From Bacillota bacterium (GTDB taxonomy: Bacteria > Bacillota > Clostridia > Christensenellales > CAG-138): DNA of 5,802 nt. A model generated the notes under the pieces. It saw only the letters and a program-made list of their open reading frames with translations. It made no database searches and was not told the origin of the DNA. The stretch lies in contig JAEEYN010000220.1 of the NCBI GenBank assembly GCA_016288175.1, positions 1-5,802 of the forward strand. Direction: 5' to 3'. Positions 1 through 5,134 of this stretch are shown piece by piece (positions within the stretch are counted from its first letter, which is position 1; every line of letters begins with the position of its first letter). Both the position numbers and the translations under genes were made by a program.

Positions 1-207
1 GAGATCCTCGTTCAGGACGCCTTCGCGAAGCTCATGCGCGGGCGGACCTGCTTCGTCGTTGCTCACCGGCTCTCCACGATCCGCGACGCGGATGTGATCC
101 TCGTCATGCGGGACGGGCATATCATCGAACAGGGCACGCACACGGAGCTGCTTGAAAAGCGCGGCTTCTACCGCGAGCTGTACGAAACGCAGTTCGCGAA
201 AGTGTAA
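1..207 (+). CDS. ABC exporter ATP-binding domain, C-terminal end (5' partial)
   Basis: These are the last 68 codons of an ABC transporter ATPase, open from the first base of the window to TAA. The segment holds the end of the nucleotide-binding domain. The switch (H-loop) histidine is residue 22 of the visible part, in AHRLSTIRDAD. It is followed by the usual beta-strand and tail IIEQGTHTELLEKRGFY. AHRLSTI followed by an EQGTHxELL tail is typical of exporters in which permease and ATPase are fused (MsbA/MdlB/LmrA-like), which pump lipids, peptides or drugs out of the cell using ATP. The Walker A, signature, Walker B and membrane parts lie outside the window, so the substrate and any heterodimer partner cannot be told. 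The gene ends 14 bases before a bidirectional terminator and converges with the next gene. The family call is firm; the fused-exporter subtype is inferred. Confidence 0.93.
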   Translation, partial: EILVQDAFAKLMRGRTCFVVAHRLSTIRDADVILVMRDGHIIEQGTHTELLEKRGFYRELYETQFAKV

Positions 208-221
208 AGGCGCATATAACA

Positions 222-245
222 AAAACCGGGTGCATACCCGGTTTT
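222..245. terminator. Bidirectional Rho-independent terminator between convergent genes
   Basis: A perfect 10-bp inverted repeat (AAAACCGGGT at 222-231, ACCCGGTTTT at 236-245) with a GCAT loop lies 14 bases after the stop of the ABC gene and 17 bases past the stop of the minus-strand XRE gene. Read on the plus strand it ends in TTTTATTAT. Read on the minus strand it ends in TTTTTGTT. Both directions therefore have a GC-rich stem followed by U-rich RNA, and one hairpin probably ends both convergent transcripts. Confidence 0.88.
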
Positions 246-262
246 ATTATAACTGCCGTTGT

Positions 263-1483
263 TTACATCGGTTCGAATCTCGCCGTCAGTACAAGAGTAC
301 CCGAGGGGAACGCGGGATCGTCGAACATATCGAGCTTATTGAGTAGGAGCTGCTCTTCCGTCGAAACGAGGTTCCCATCGGCGTCATACCAGCCGACGAA
401 TTTGAAAGCGAGATAATCATCGGAATGAGCGCATAGATACATCACGTAATAGTCCGTATCCATGTAGCCGGTTATTCCGACCGTTCCTCCGCCATCGGCG
501 TCGAGGATGACCACCAGACCGGAGGAATACTGTTCTTCGTTTAGGGGCAGCGCCTGCCGCCAATACAGATGCTTGAAATGGGATTCGAATATAACGAGCT
601 GCGGAGCAACTATCGGTTCCGGAGATATGCTGTCGATACCGGTTTCGATCAGGCTCACCCCCGTCTCCAGCCTGCAGCCTGTGAGATCGATATGATTCAT
701 GCTGTAATACCCATAGATATATACGTAATCGAGCCTTTCGCAGCCTGAAAGATCGATATTGCCGAAGCAGCCGCCGCCATCATAGAGCACAAACTGAGAA
801 AGATAACCTTCCTCATCCCATGTCGCAACGGGGAAAATACGGCCTTCGGCCTCATAGAACCACGTTGCGGGATCGTCCTGATCGAAATCGGGATTCAGCC
901 ATTCGCCGTTGCTCTTCTCGCCGATCATCGATTTGTGCTCGAGCCATGCGAGTACCGCATTAAAATCATGCGGATTCAATTCATCCTTTGAAGGGCAGTC
1001 CAGTCTGCGCGGCTCGGGCGTCGGTTCGGGTGTGGGCGACGGAACCGGAGTGTTCGTCGGCGCGGCTGAAGGAGCTTCCGTCGGTTTTTCGCTCGGCGCT
1101 TCCGTCGTCCGAGCGGAAGCATGCTCCGACGAAGCGCCTTTTTTAAAAGGGAAAAGATACCTTCCCGCAAGGAAGCATGCAGCGCCGAAAGCGAGGCATA
1201 CCGCGGCGGCGATTATAGTCTGCGCGCGCTTTGAAATGCGCGAGGCTGGAGCGGGTGCGGGCTGCGCCGCAGCGGCGGACGTCCTTTCGGTCCTGCCCGT
1301 CAGTTCATCGAGGCTTATATCGAGAACATCCGAAAGCTTGATCAGCTTTTCGGAATCGGGCATGCATTCCCCGTTTTCCCATTTGCTGACCGACTGGCGG
1401 CTGACGCCGAGCTTATCCGCAAGGTCGTCCTGCGTCTGCCCGACCTCCTTGCGGCGTTTGATGAGCATTTCATTGAAAGTCAT
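263..1483 (-). CDS. Membrane-anchored XRE-family regulator with extracellular LRR-like and InlB B-repeat-like domains
   Basis: The predicted product has 406 residues. Residues about 5-61 are a Cro/C1 (XRE) helix-turn-helix, with QTQDDLADKLGVSRQSVSKW as the recognition region, so the N-terminus should bind DNA in the cytoplasm. After an Ala/Pro stretch and basic SRISKR comes one transmembrane helix (about 88-111). Next is a Thr/Pro/Glu linker (about 118-160, including PSPTPEPTPEP) of the kind that crosses a cell wall. Residues about 240-286 hold repeats of the IDLSGC/IDLTGC leucine-rich type. Residues about 322-406 (DADGGGTVG, FVGWYDADGNLVST, LTARF) resemble the divergent InlB B-repeat. The start is supported by AGAGGTG (1491-1497), 7 bases upstream. 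The domain order implies a one-component regulator that senses something outside the cell or at the wall; ligand and targets are unknown. By eye the gene is less GC-rich than dnaB. The XRE domain and membrane helix are clear; the repeat-family names are from motif resemblance. Confidence 0.88.
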   Translation of the reverse strand: MTFNEMLIKRRKEVGQTQDDLADKLGVSRQSVSKWENGECMPDSEKLIKLSDVLDISLDELTGRTERTSAAAAQPAPAPASRISKRAQTIIAAAVCLAFGAACFLAGRYLFPFKKGASSEHASARTTEAPSEKPTEAPSAAPTNTPVPSPTPEPTPEPRRLDCPSKDELNPHDFNAVLAWLEHKSMIGEKSNGEWLNPDFDQDDPATWFYEAEGRIFPVATWDEEGYLSQFVLYDGGGCFGNIDLSGCERLDYVYIYGYYSMNHIDLTGCRLETGVSLIETGIDSISPEPIVAPQLVIFESHFKHLYWRQALPLNEEQYSSGLVVILDADGGGTVGITGYMDTDYYVMYLCAHSDDYLAFKFVGWYDADGNLVSTEEQLLLNKLDMFDDPAFPSGTLVLTARFEPM

Positions 1484-1548
1484 TTCATTGCACCTCTTTC
1501 ATATTTTCGGCGATCAAACCGGCCGGTATTGCCTCGTCCGTTGAGCCA

Positions 1549-1577
1549 AGAATAGCATTTTCCCGGGTTGCGGTCAA
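1549..1577 (-). promoter_or_regulatory. Sigma-A promoter of the XRE membrane regulator, extended -10
   Basis: On the minus strand TTGACC (1572-1577) and TATTCT (1549-1554) are separated by exactly 17 bases, with TGC directly before the -10 as an extended -10 element. Transcription would start near 1542, giving a leader of about 60 bases before the ATG at 1483. It lies downstream of the dnaB terminator, so the regulator is probably transcribed on its own. Confidence 0.78.
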
Positions 1578-1596
1578 CCAATTAGGCTTACCAATT
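1566..1596. promoter_or_regulatory. Candidate operator: direct and inverted repeats at the -35
   Basis: ACCAATT occurs twice on the plus strand, at 1577-1583 and 1590-1596, starts 13 bases apart. The first copy touches the -35 box of the XRE-regulator promoter. A second element, GGTTG (1566-1570) and CAACC (1575-1579), is a 5-bp inverted repeat lying across the same -35. XRE-family proteins often repress their own promoters from such sites, so autoregulation is plausible, but the repeats are short and could arise by chance. Confidence 0.35.
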
Positions 1597-1684
1597 GCGC
1601 ACGTACAGGTTGCGAACGGCTTTTTTGCCGAATTCACGCCTTTTTCCGCGGGGGATGAGGGCTCCGGGACCGATCGCGCCCGGT

Positions 1685-1722
1685 AAAAAAGCAGGCAGAC
1701 GCTTTGGGGGGCTGTCTGCTTT
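1685..1722 (-). terminator. Rho-independent terminator of the yybS-rplI-dnaB unit
   Basis: On the minus strand AAAGCAGACAG (1712-1722) pairs with CTGCCTGCTTT (1688-1698), leaving one internal A/C mismatch and a 13-base loop. The right arm runs into six T residues (1685-1690). The hairpin begins 30 bases past the dnaB stop, where a terminator would be expected. The mismatch and long loop make it weaker than the hairpin at 222-245. Confidence 0.75.
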
Positions 1723-1752
1723 CTGTTTTCCGTTTTTTCCCTGCCGCCGGCC

Positions 1753-3105
1753 TTATGCCTGCGGATCTTCCGCGCGGTTTGTGTATTTCGCGATTTCCGG
1801 GACCCACATGACGGGGACCTTGCCCGTCGGGCCGTTCCTGTGCTTCGCGACGACGATATAGGAAGTGTTGTCGTTGTTCGCCGCTTCCTCGGTTTCCGGA
1901 TAGGTCGCCGGGCGGTAGAGCATCATGATGACGTCCGCATCCTGCTCGATCGAGCCGCTTTCGCGAAGGTCGCTCATCAGAGGGGTGTGATCCTTGCGGT
2001 CGTCCGGTTTGCGCGAAAGCTGGGAGAGCAGCACGACCGTTACGTCGAGCTCCCTTGCGAGGATCTTGAGGCTGCGCGTCATGTCGGAGACCTCCTGCAC
2101 ACGCGAATCGCTCCGCCTTCCCCTCGAAGGGGGCATGAGGAGCTGGAGGTAGTCCACGATCACGATGTCGAGGCCGTGCATCGCCTTGATGCGGCGGCAT
2201 TTGCTGCGGATATCCGCAACGGAAACGCCCGCGTTGTCGTCAATCAGGATATTCGCTTCGCCGAGAGTGTTGAAGCGGTCCGCGATCTTCAGTATCTCGG
2301 TCGGGCCGAGGTCGCCCGTGCGGATCTTCTGCATGTCGATGCCCGCTTCGCCGGAGATGAGCCTCATCACGATCTGCTCCTTGCTCATTTCGAGGTCGAA
2401 GATCGCGACCGTCGCGTTTTCGCGGATCGCCGCGTGCGCCGCGATGCCGAAAGCGAAAGCGGATTTACCGGTTGCGGGACGCCCCGCGATGATCACAAGG
2501 TCGCTGCGCTGCAGACCGTTGAGGATGTTGTCGAGGTCCGCAAGCCCCGTCGGAACGCCGCTGCGCTTGCCCTTTGTCTGGAGCAGCTCGCCGATCTCGT
2601 TGTAAACGCGGGAATAGATCGGCCCGATCTTCTCGACGGAATCGGAGGTCTTCCGCATCGCGATGTTGTAGATCTTCCGCTCCGCGTCGTCGAGGATCCC
2701 CTCGGTATCCTTCGTGCTCTCCGCCGCGTCGTGCGCGATGCCGGAACCGACGGTGATGAGCTGGCGGCGAACCGAGTTCGATTCGACGATCTTGATATAG
2801 TGTTCAACGTTGCTCGCGCTCGGCGTATAGATCGCCAGCTCGGCGATATACGACGGTCCGCCCGCGTTTTCGAGCTTCCCCTGCTTTTCGAGCATGTCCG
2901 CAAGAGTGACTGTGTCGATCAGCTTTCCGGCGTTATAAAGCGCCTCCATCGCCGTGAAGATATCCCTGTGGGCGGAGGAGGAAAAAGCCTCCGCTTTAAG
3001 AAGCTCAAGGGCTTTTTCCGCGGCGATATGTGAAATTATGACGCTGCCGAGAACGGATTTTTCCGCGTCGAGGTTATGGGGGATCGGGTTGATGTTTTCT
3101 TCCAT
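1753..3105 (-). CDS. dnaB: Replicative DNA helicase DnaB
   Basis: The 450-residue product has full DnaB length. This is the hexameric ring helicase that unwinds DNA at the replication fork on the lagging strand, loads with DnaA/DnaI-type partners and binds primase (the gene is called dnaC in Bacillus subtilis). The N-terminal domain (about 8-110) begins with PHNLDAEKSVLGSVI, typical of the family. A linker precedes the RecA-like domain (about 182-450), which has Walker A GRPATGKS (208-215), the catalytic-Glu motif FDLEMS (E239), Walker B VIVDYLQLL (D318), the SQLSR sensor region (361-365), SDLRESGSIEQDAD (378-391) and the Arg-finger loop KHRNGPTG (R423). Walker A differs from the usual GRPSMGKT in three positions but keeps Gly-Lys-Ser/Thr. 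No intein is present. The ATG at 3105 has AGGG at 3112-3115, about 6 bases upstream. It is the last gene of the unit. Confidence 0.97.
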   Translation of the reverse strand: MEENINPIPHNLDAEKSVLGSVIISHIAAEKALELLKAEAFSSSAHRDIFTAMEALYNAGKLIDTVTLADMLEKQGKLENAGGPSYIAELAIYTPSASNVEHYIKIVESNSVRRQLITVGSGIAHDAAESTKDTEGILDDAERKIYNIAMRKTSDSVEKIGPIYSRVYNEIGELLQTKGKRSGVPTGLADLDNILNGLQRSDLVIIAGRPATGKSAFAFGIAAHAAIRENATVAIFDLEMSKEQIVMRLISGEAGIDMQKIRTGDLGPTEILKIADRFNTLGEANILIDDNAGVSVADIRSKCRRIKAMHGLDIVIVDYLQLLMPPSRGRRSDSRVQEVSDMTRSLKILARELDVTVVLLSQLSRKPDDRKDHTPLMSDLRESGSIEQDADVIMMLYRPATYPETEEAANNDNTSYIVVAKHRNGPTGKVPVMWVPEIAKYTNRAEDPQA

Positions 3106-3116
3106 GGCAAAACCCT

Positions 3117-3134
3117 GCGCCGCTTCACCGGCGC
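3117..3134 (-). promoter_or_regulatory. GC-rich hairpin in the rplI-dnaB gap, abutting the dnaB ribosome binding site
   Basis: Within the 50-base gap between rplI and dnaB, GCGCCG and CGGCGC form a perfect 6-bp stem around a 6-base loop (GTGAAG in the minus-strand RNA). The stem ends one base before the AGGG presumed to be the dnaB Shine-Dalgarno. After AGGG come four T residues. It could be a weak intercistronic terminator, an RNA processing or stability site, or a brake on dnaB translation. The structure is seen in the sequence; the role is inferred. Confidence 0.5.
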
Positions 3135-3155
3135 GTCAGCTCGGTTCGGGATCGT

Positions 3156-3608
3156 TTACTGCACGAGGGGCAGGACCTCGACCTTGAAGGTCGCGTCGGT
3201 CTGCTCGAACATATGCGCGCCGACGGTATAGACGCCGCACTGCTTGATCGGTTCGTCGATGCGGATCTTTTTCTTGTCGCAGTCGATATCGAACTGCTCC
3301 TTGAGCGCAGCGGAAATCTCCTTCCCCGTGATCGCGCCGAAAAGGCGGCCGTTGTCGCCGCTCTTTGCATAGACCTTCACGGAGAGCTTGCTCATATCCG
3401 CGGCAAGCGCCTTCGCATTCTTCCGCTGGACCTCGATGCGGTGCTTCTGCGCCTGCTTTTTGATATTGGCGGCATTGATCGTCCGCTCGTCCGCGGGTAC
3501 GGCGAGGCCCTTCGGGATCAGGAAATTATTCGCGTAGCCGTCGCTGACGTTGGCGATGTCGCCCTCTTTGCCGCAGCCGTGCACATCCTTTTTAAGCAAT
3601 ACTTTCAT
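3156..3608 (-). CDS. rplI: 50S ribosomal protein bL9
   Basis: The 150-residue product has the normal length for bL9, the elongated large-subunit protein that binds 23S rRNA near the L1 stalk and helps keep the reading frame. The N-terminal rRNA-binding domain (about 1-50) begins MKVLLKKDVHGCGKEGD and carries the family signature, with G13, G16, V21, G24-Y25, N28-F29-L30 and G34 in place. A charged helical connector (about 45-80) leads to the C-terminal domain (about 80-148), which contains GRLFGAITGKEI and the ending DATFKVEVLP. The start codon overlaps the stop of the upstream yybS gene in ATGA, so translation is probably coupled. The dnaB start lies 50 bases downstream. The neighbourhood agrees with the known rplI-dnaB pairing in Bacillota. 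Confidence 0.97.
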   Translation of the reverse strand: MKVLLKKDVHGCGKEGDIANVSDGYANNFLIPKGLAVPADERTINAANIKKQAQKHRIEVQRKNAKALAADMSKLSVKVYAKSGDNGRLFGAITGKEISAALKEQFDIDCDKKKIRIDEPIKQCGVYTVGAHMFEQTDATFKVEVLPLVQ

Positions 3609-4825
3609 TCTTCTCCACCTCCGTTTTCGTGGTCGTCGTTTTCGTTGGTTGGGGCGTCATCCTCCGGCTTTTCGCCGGCGCCGCCCGTTACGGCATTCCC
3701 GTATTTGTCGGTATCTTCGTCGTTTTCGGTCCGGTCCTCCCGCTTCGCGCCGTATTCGCCGAATTGCTTCGGGTCGCTCGCGGAATCGAAAAACGCCTCT
3801 TCGATCCGCTTTCTCCGCACGGCGATGATCTGCGGACCGCGCCCGTCGCCGAAATCGACGGTCACGGTATTGCGCTGCTCCTTTTCCGCCCTTTCGAAGG
3901 CTTCCTTAACGAGCCTGTCGATCTTCAGCATGCGTCTGCGGAGCCCGGAATAGAGGTCGAAGACGCCGATGATCGACGTAAAGAACGGAGCGATGAACAG
4001 CATCAGGAACGCAATGACCTTCATAAAACCGTTGTTCCTGCGCTCTCCGACGAAAAGCAGGCAGCCGAGGCCCGCCGCGGCGAAGATCGGAAGCAGCATA
4101 TAGAGAACAGTGTAGAGCACCGGCTGCGCGAAATCCACCTTCGCGATCAGCAGCACGATCACGCCGCCGGCAAGCACGGGCAGGCCGATCTTCAGGCTCT
4201 GCGGCAGCTGCCATTCGCGGAAACGCGCCATCGGGCGGAGGTCCCCACCGAGTTTGCAGAACTGTCTCGCGAGAAGGACTGTCGCGAGCGTCGCGCCTTC
4301 CGAGATCATGATCAGCATCCCGTAGAAAACGACGGGGATCGTATCCGAGAGCATGCCGATCGTTTCGATGAGCTCCGCAGCGCCGGAGGTGCCCGCCTTG
4401 CGGTAGGTGTCGGCATATGCCGCAAGATTGTCGACAAGAGTCTTATAGGGCGCTTTTCCCGCAAGAACGTTCCCGAGACCGATGCTGCAATAGAGCCCCG
4501 CGAAGCAGAGCGCCGCAAGGCCGAGCGTGATATAGCGGTAGGGCAGCTTCTTGCGGAGGCCGAAAGTCAGCAGCGATGCCGCGGCCGCGACGGAGGCCGT
4601 CATCGAAATGAGCGGTATCGGTCCCGATGAATTCCCGCAGGCGACGCCGCAGAGTGTGAACGCGATCGCTATCGCGAAATAGCTCGGTCCCCAGCATACG
4701 CCGATAAAAGCGATCAGCGCAACGGCGGGGATCAGCATCGGCGTCAAAAGCCCGGCGGCAGCGCCGGCAAGGCCGATCAGGGCGGCCAGGGCAAATCTTT
4801 TAAAAGAAGCGTTCTCTTTCATCAT
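3605..4825 (-). CDS. yybS: DUF2232 / YybS-like multi-pass membrane protein
   Basis: The 406-residue product has about eight or nine hydrophobic segments (roughly 11-28, 31-46, 48-64, 70-90, 98-120, 163-186, 213-229, 233-259, 268-291). A basic stretch GLRRRMLKIDRLVK and a long hydrophilic tail follow. The segment pattern, size of the membrane part and position directly before rplI-dnaB match the DUF2232/YybS family of Bacillota, whose biochemical role is unknown and which resembles small-molecule transporter membrane domains. The tail (about 297-406) becomes strongly acidic and Asp/Glu/Asn/Gly-rich after residue 365, and by positive-inside reasoning is cytoplasmic. It makes the protein longer than I recall for B. 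subtilis YybS. The ATG at 4825 has AGGA 7 bases upstream; a second ATG follows immediately. The gene is first in its transcription unit and overlaps rplI by four bases. Family assignment rests on context and topology more than on motifs. Confidence 0.78.
   Translation of the reverse strand: MMKENASFKRFALAALIGLAGAAAGLLTPMLIPAVALIAFIGVCWGPSYFAIAIAFTLCGVACGNSSGPIPLISMTASVAAAASLLTFGLRKKLPYRYITLGLAALCFAGLYCSIGLGNVLAGKAPYKTLVDNLAAYADTYRKAGTSGAAELIETIGMLSDTIPVVFYGMLIMISEGATLATVLLARQFCKLGGDLRPMARFREWQLPQSLKIGLPVLAGGVIVLLIAKVDFAQPVLYTVLYMLLPIFAAAGLGCLLFVGERRNNGFMKVIAFLMLFIAPFFTSIIGVFDLYSGLRRRMLKIDRLVKEAFERAEKEQRNTVTVDFGDGRGPQIIAVRRKRIEEAFFDSASDPKQFGEYGAKREDRTENDEDTDKYGNAVTGGAGEKPEDDAPTNENDDHENGGGEE
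3613..3622 (-). promoter_or_regulatory. Strong rplI ribosome binding site inside the end of yybS
   Basis: GGAGGTGGAG on the minus strand holds two overlapping Shine-Dalgarno-like cores: GGAGG 9 bases and GGAG 4 bases from the rplI ATG. The same bases encode the Gly-Gly-Gly-Glu end of the upstream protein. This strong site, next to the ATGA overlap, fits a ribosomal protein made in greater amount than its membrane-protein neighbour. Confidence 0.7.
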
Positions 4826-4846
4826 CGGTAATTCCTGTAATCAAGA

Positions 4847-4859
4847 CGCAGCTACTGCG
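4847..4859 (-). other. Small hairpin at the start of the yybS leader
   Basis: CGCAG and CTGCG (4847-4851 and 4855-4859) form a 5-bp stem with a 3-base loop. It lies just after the predicted transcription start near 4861 and about 20 bases before the yybS ATG. A 5'-terminal hairpin can protect mRNA from decay, but this one is small and may be chance. Confidence 0.3.
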
Positions 4860-4867
4860 CCAGTCTA

Positions 4868-4896
4868 AGTATAGCATAAATAATCGGAGGTGGCAA
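4868..4896 (-). promoter_or_regulatory. Sigma-A promoter of the yybS-rplI-dnaB unit, extended -10
   Basis: On the minus strand TTGCCA (4891-4896) and TATACT (4868-4873) are spaced by exactly 17 bases, and TGC precedes the -10 as an extended -10. The predicted start near 4861 gives a leader of about 36 bases before the ATG at 4825. This is a near-consensus promoter, suited to steady expression of a housekeeping operon. Confidence 0.82.
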
Positions 4897-5003
4897 GATA
4901 CATCCGTCCGGTTTTCCTTCCCTTCCGCCGGCGTGCGCCGCGCCGTTTACTTCGCGAAATAATTAAATAGGAAGAAAACAACGGAGAATTATGTCGCTTT
5001 GCC

Positions 5004-5032
5004 TTGACATTCTTCTGGTTTTGGGGTATTAT
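5004..5032 (+). promoter_or_regulatory. Sigma-A promoter of the Lgt-like gene
   Basis: TTGACA (5004-5009), a perfect consensus -35, is 17 bases from TATTAT (5027-5032). Transcription should start near 5039-5040, giving a leader of about 95 bases to the GTG at 5135. A start here would leave the upstream in-frame ATG at 4991 out of the message. TATACT (5030-5035) is a second possible -10, but at 20-base spacing it is less likely. Confidence 0.83.
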
Positions 5033-5134
5033 ACTTTTTGGGTATTTGTCCCCCTTCGGGCCGTTTTCCCGGCAGGCGGGCTTCCTTTTTTCCGCCCTCC
5101 GCCACTGTTGTGTTCATTTTTTGAGAGGTGCGCT

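Larger units (their letters stand above)
4826..5134. other. Divergent intergenic region with two promoters
   Basis: This gap of about 309 bases separates the divergent yybS and Lgt-like genes. It carries the minus-strand promoter (4868-4896) and the plus-strand promoter (5004-5032), with roughly 107 bases between their -35 boxes. The stretch 4915-4945 is rich in CCG/GCG, followed by an AT-rich patch near 4958-4992. The leader 5040-5134 is pyrimidine-rich with short GC hairpin possibilities but no riboswitch I recognise. From ATG at 4991 the frame stays open into the downstream gene, which allows an alternative start discussed with that gene. Confidence 0.6.

Noticed and set aside
268..280. 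GGTTCGAATCT as a tRNA T-loop
   Set aside because: It lies inside the end of the XRE-regulator coding region and has no matching acceptor, D or anticodon arms nearby.
909..1544. A 211-codon plus-strand open frame with a Gly/Val/Ser repeat (GVGSGVGDGTGVFVG)
   Set aside because: The apparent repeat is the complement of the Pro/Thr/Glu linker codons of the XRE regulator, and the frame crosses that gene's start and promoter.
1614..1634. CGGC-TTTTTT-GCCG hairpin near 1617-1630 as a further terminator or tRNA arm
   Set aside because: The stem is only 4 bp with the T-run in the loop rather than after it, and no tRNA cloverleaf could be built around it.
1840..3033. A 397-codon open frame on the plus strand opposite dnaB
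   Set aside because: The minus strand here is unmistakable DnaB with all motifs. The opposite frame is Arg/Asp/His/Val-rich without domains, as expected from the GC-rich codon use of the real gene.
3629..4630. A 333-codon open frame on the plus strand opposite yybS
   Set aside because: It is a shadow of the hydrophobic minus-strand gene, with Arg/Glu/His-rich composition, no ribosome binding site of note and no recognisable domain.
5048..5092. GC-rich leader of the Lgt-like gene as an attenuator
   Set aside because: Only short, competing 4-bp stems (such as GCCG/CGGC) can be drawn before the TTCCTTTTTT run, and no single convincing terminator or riboswitch fold is visible.
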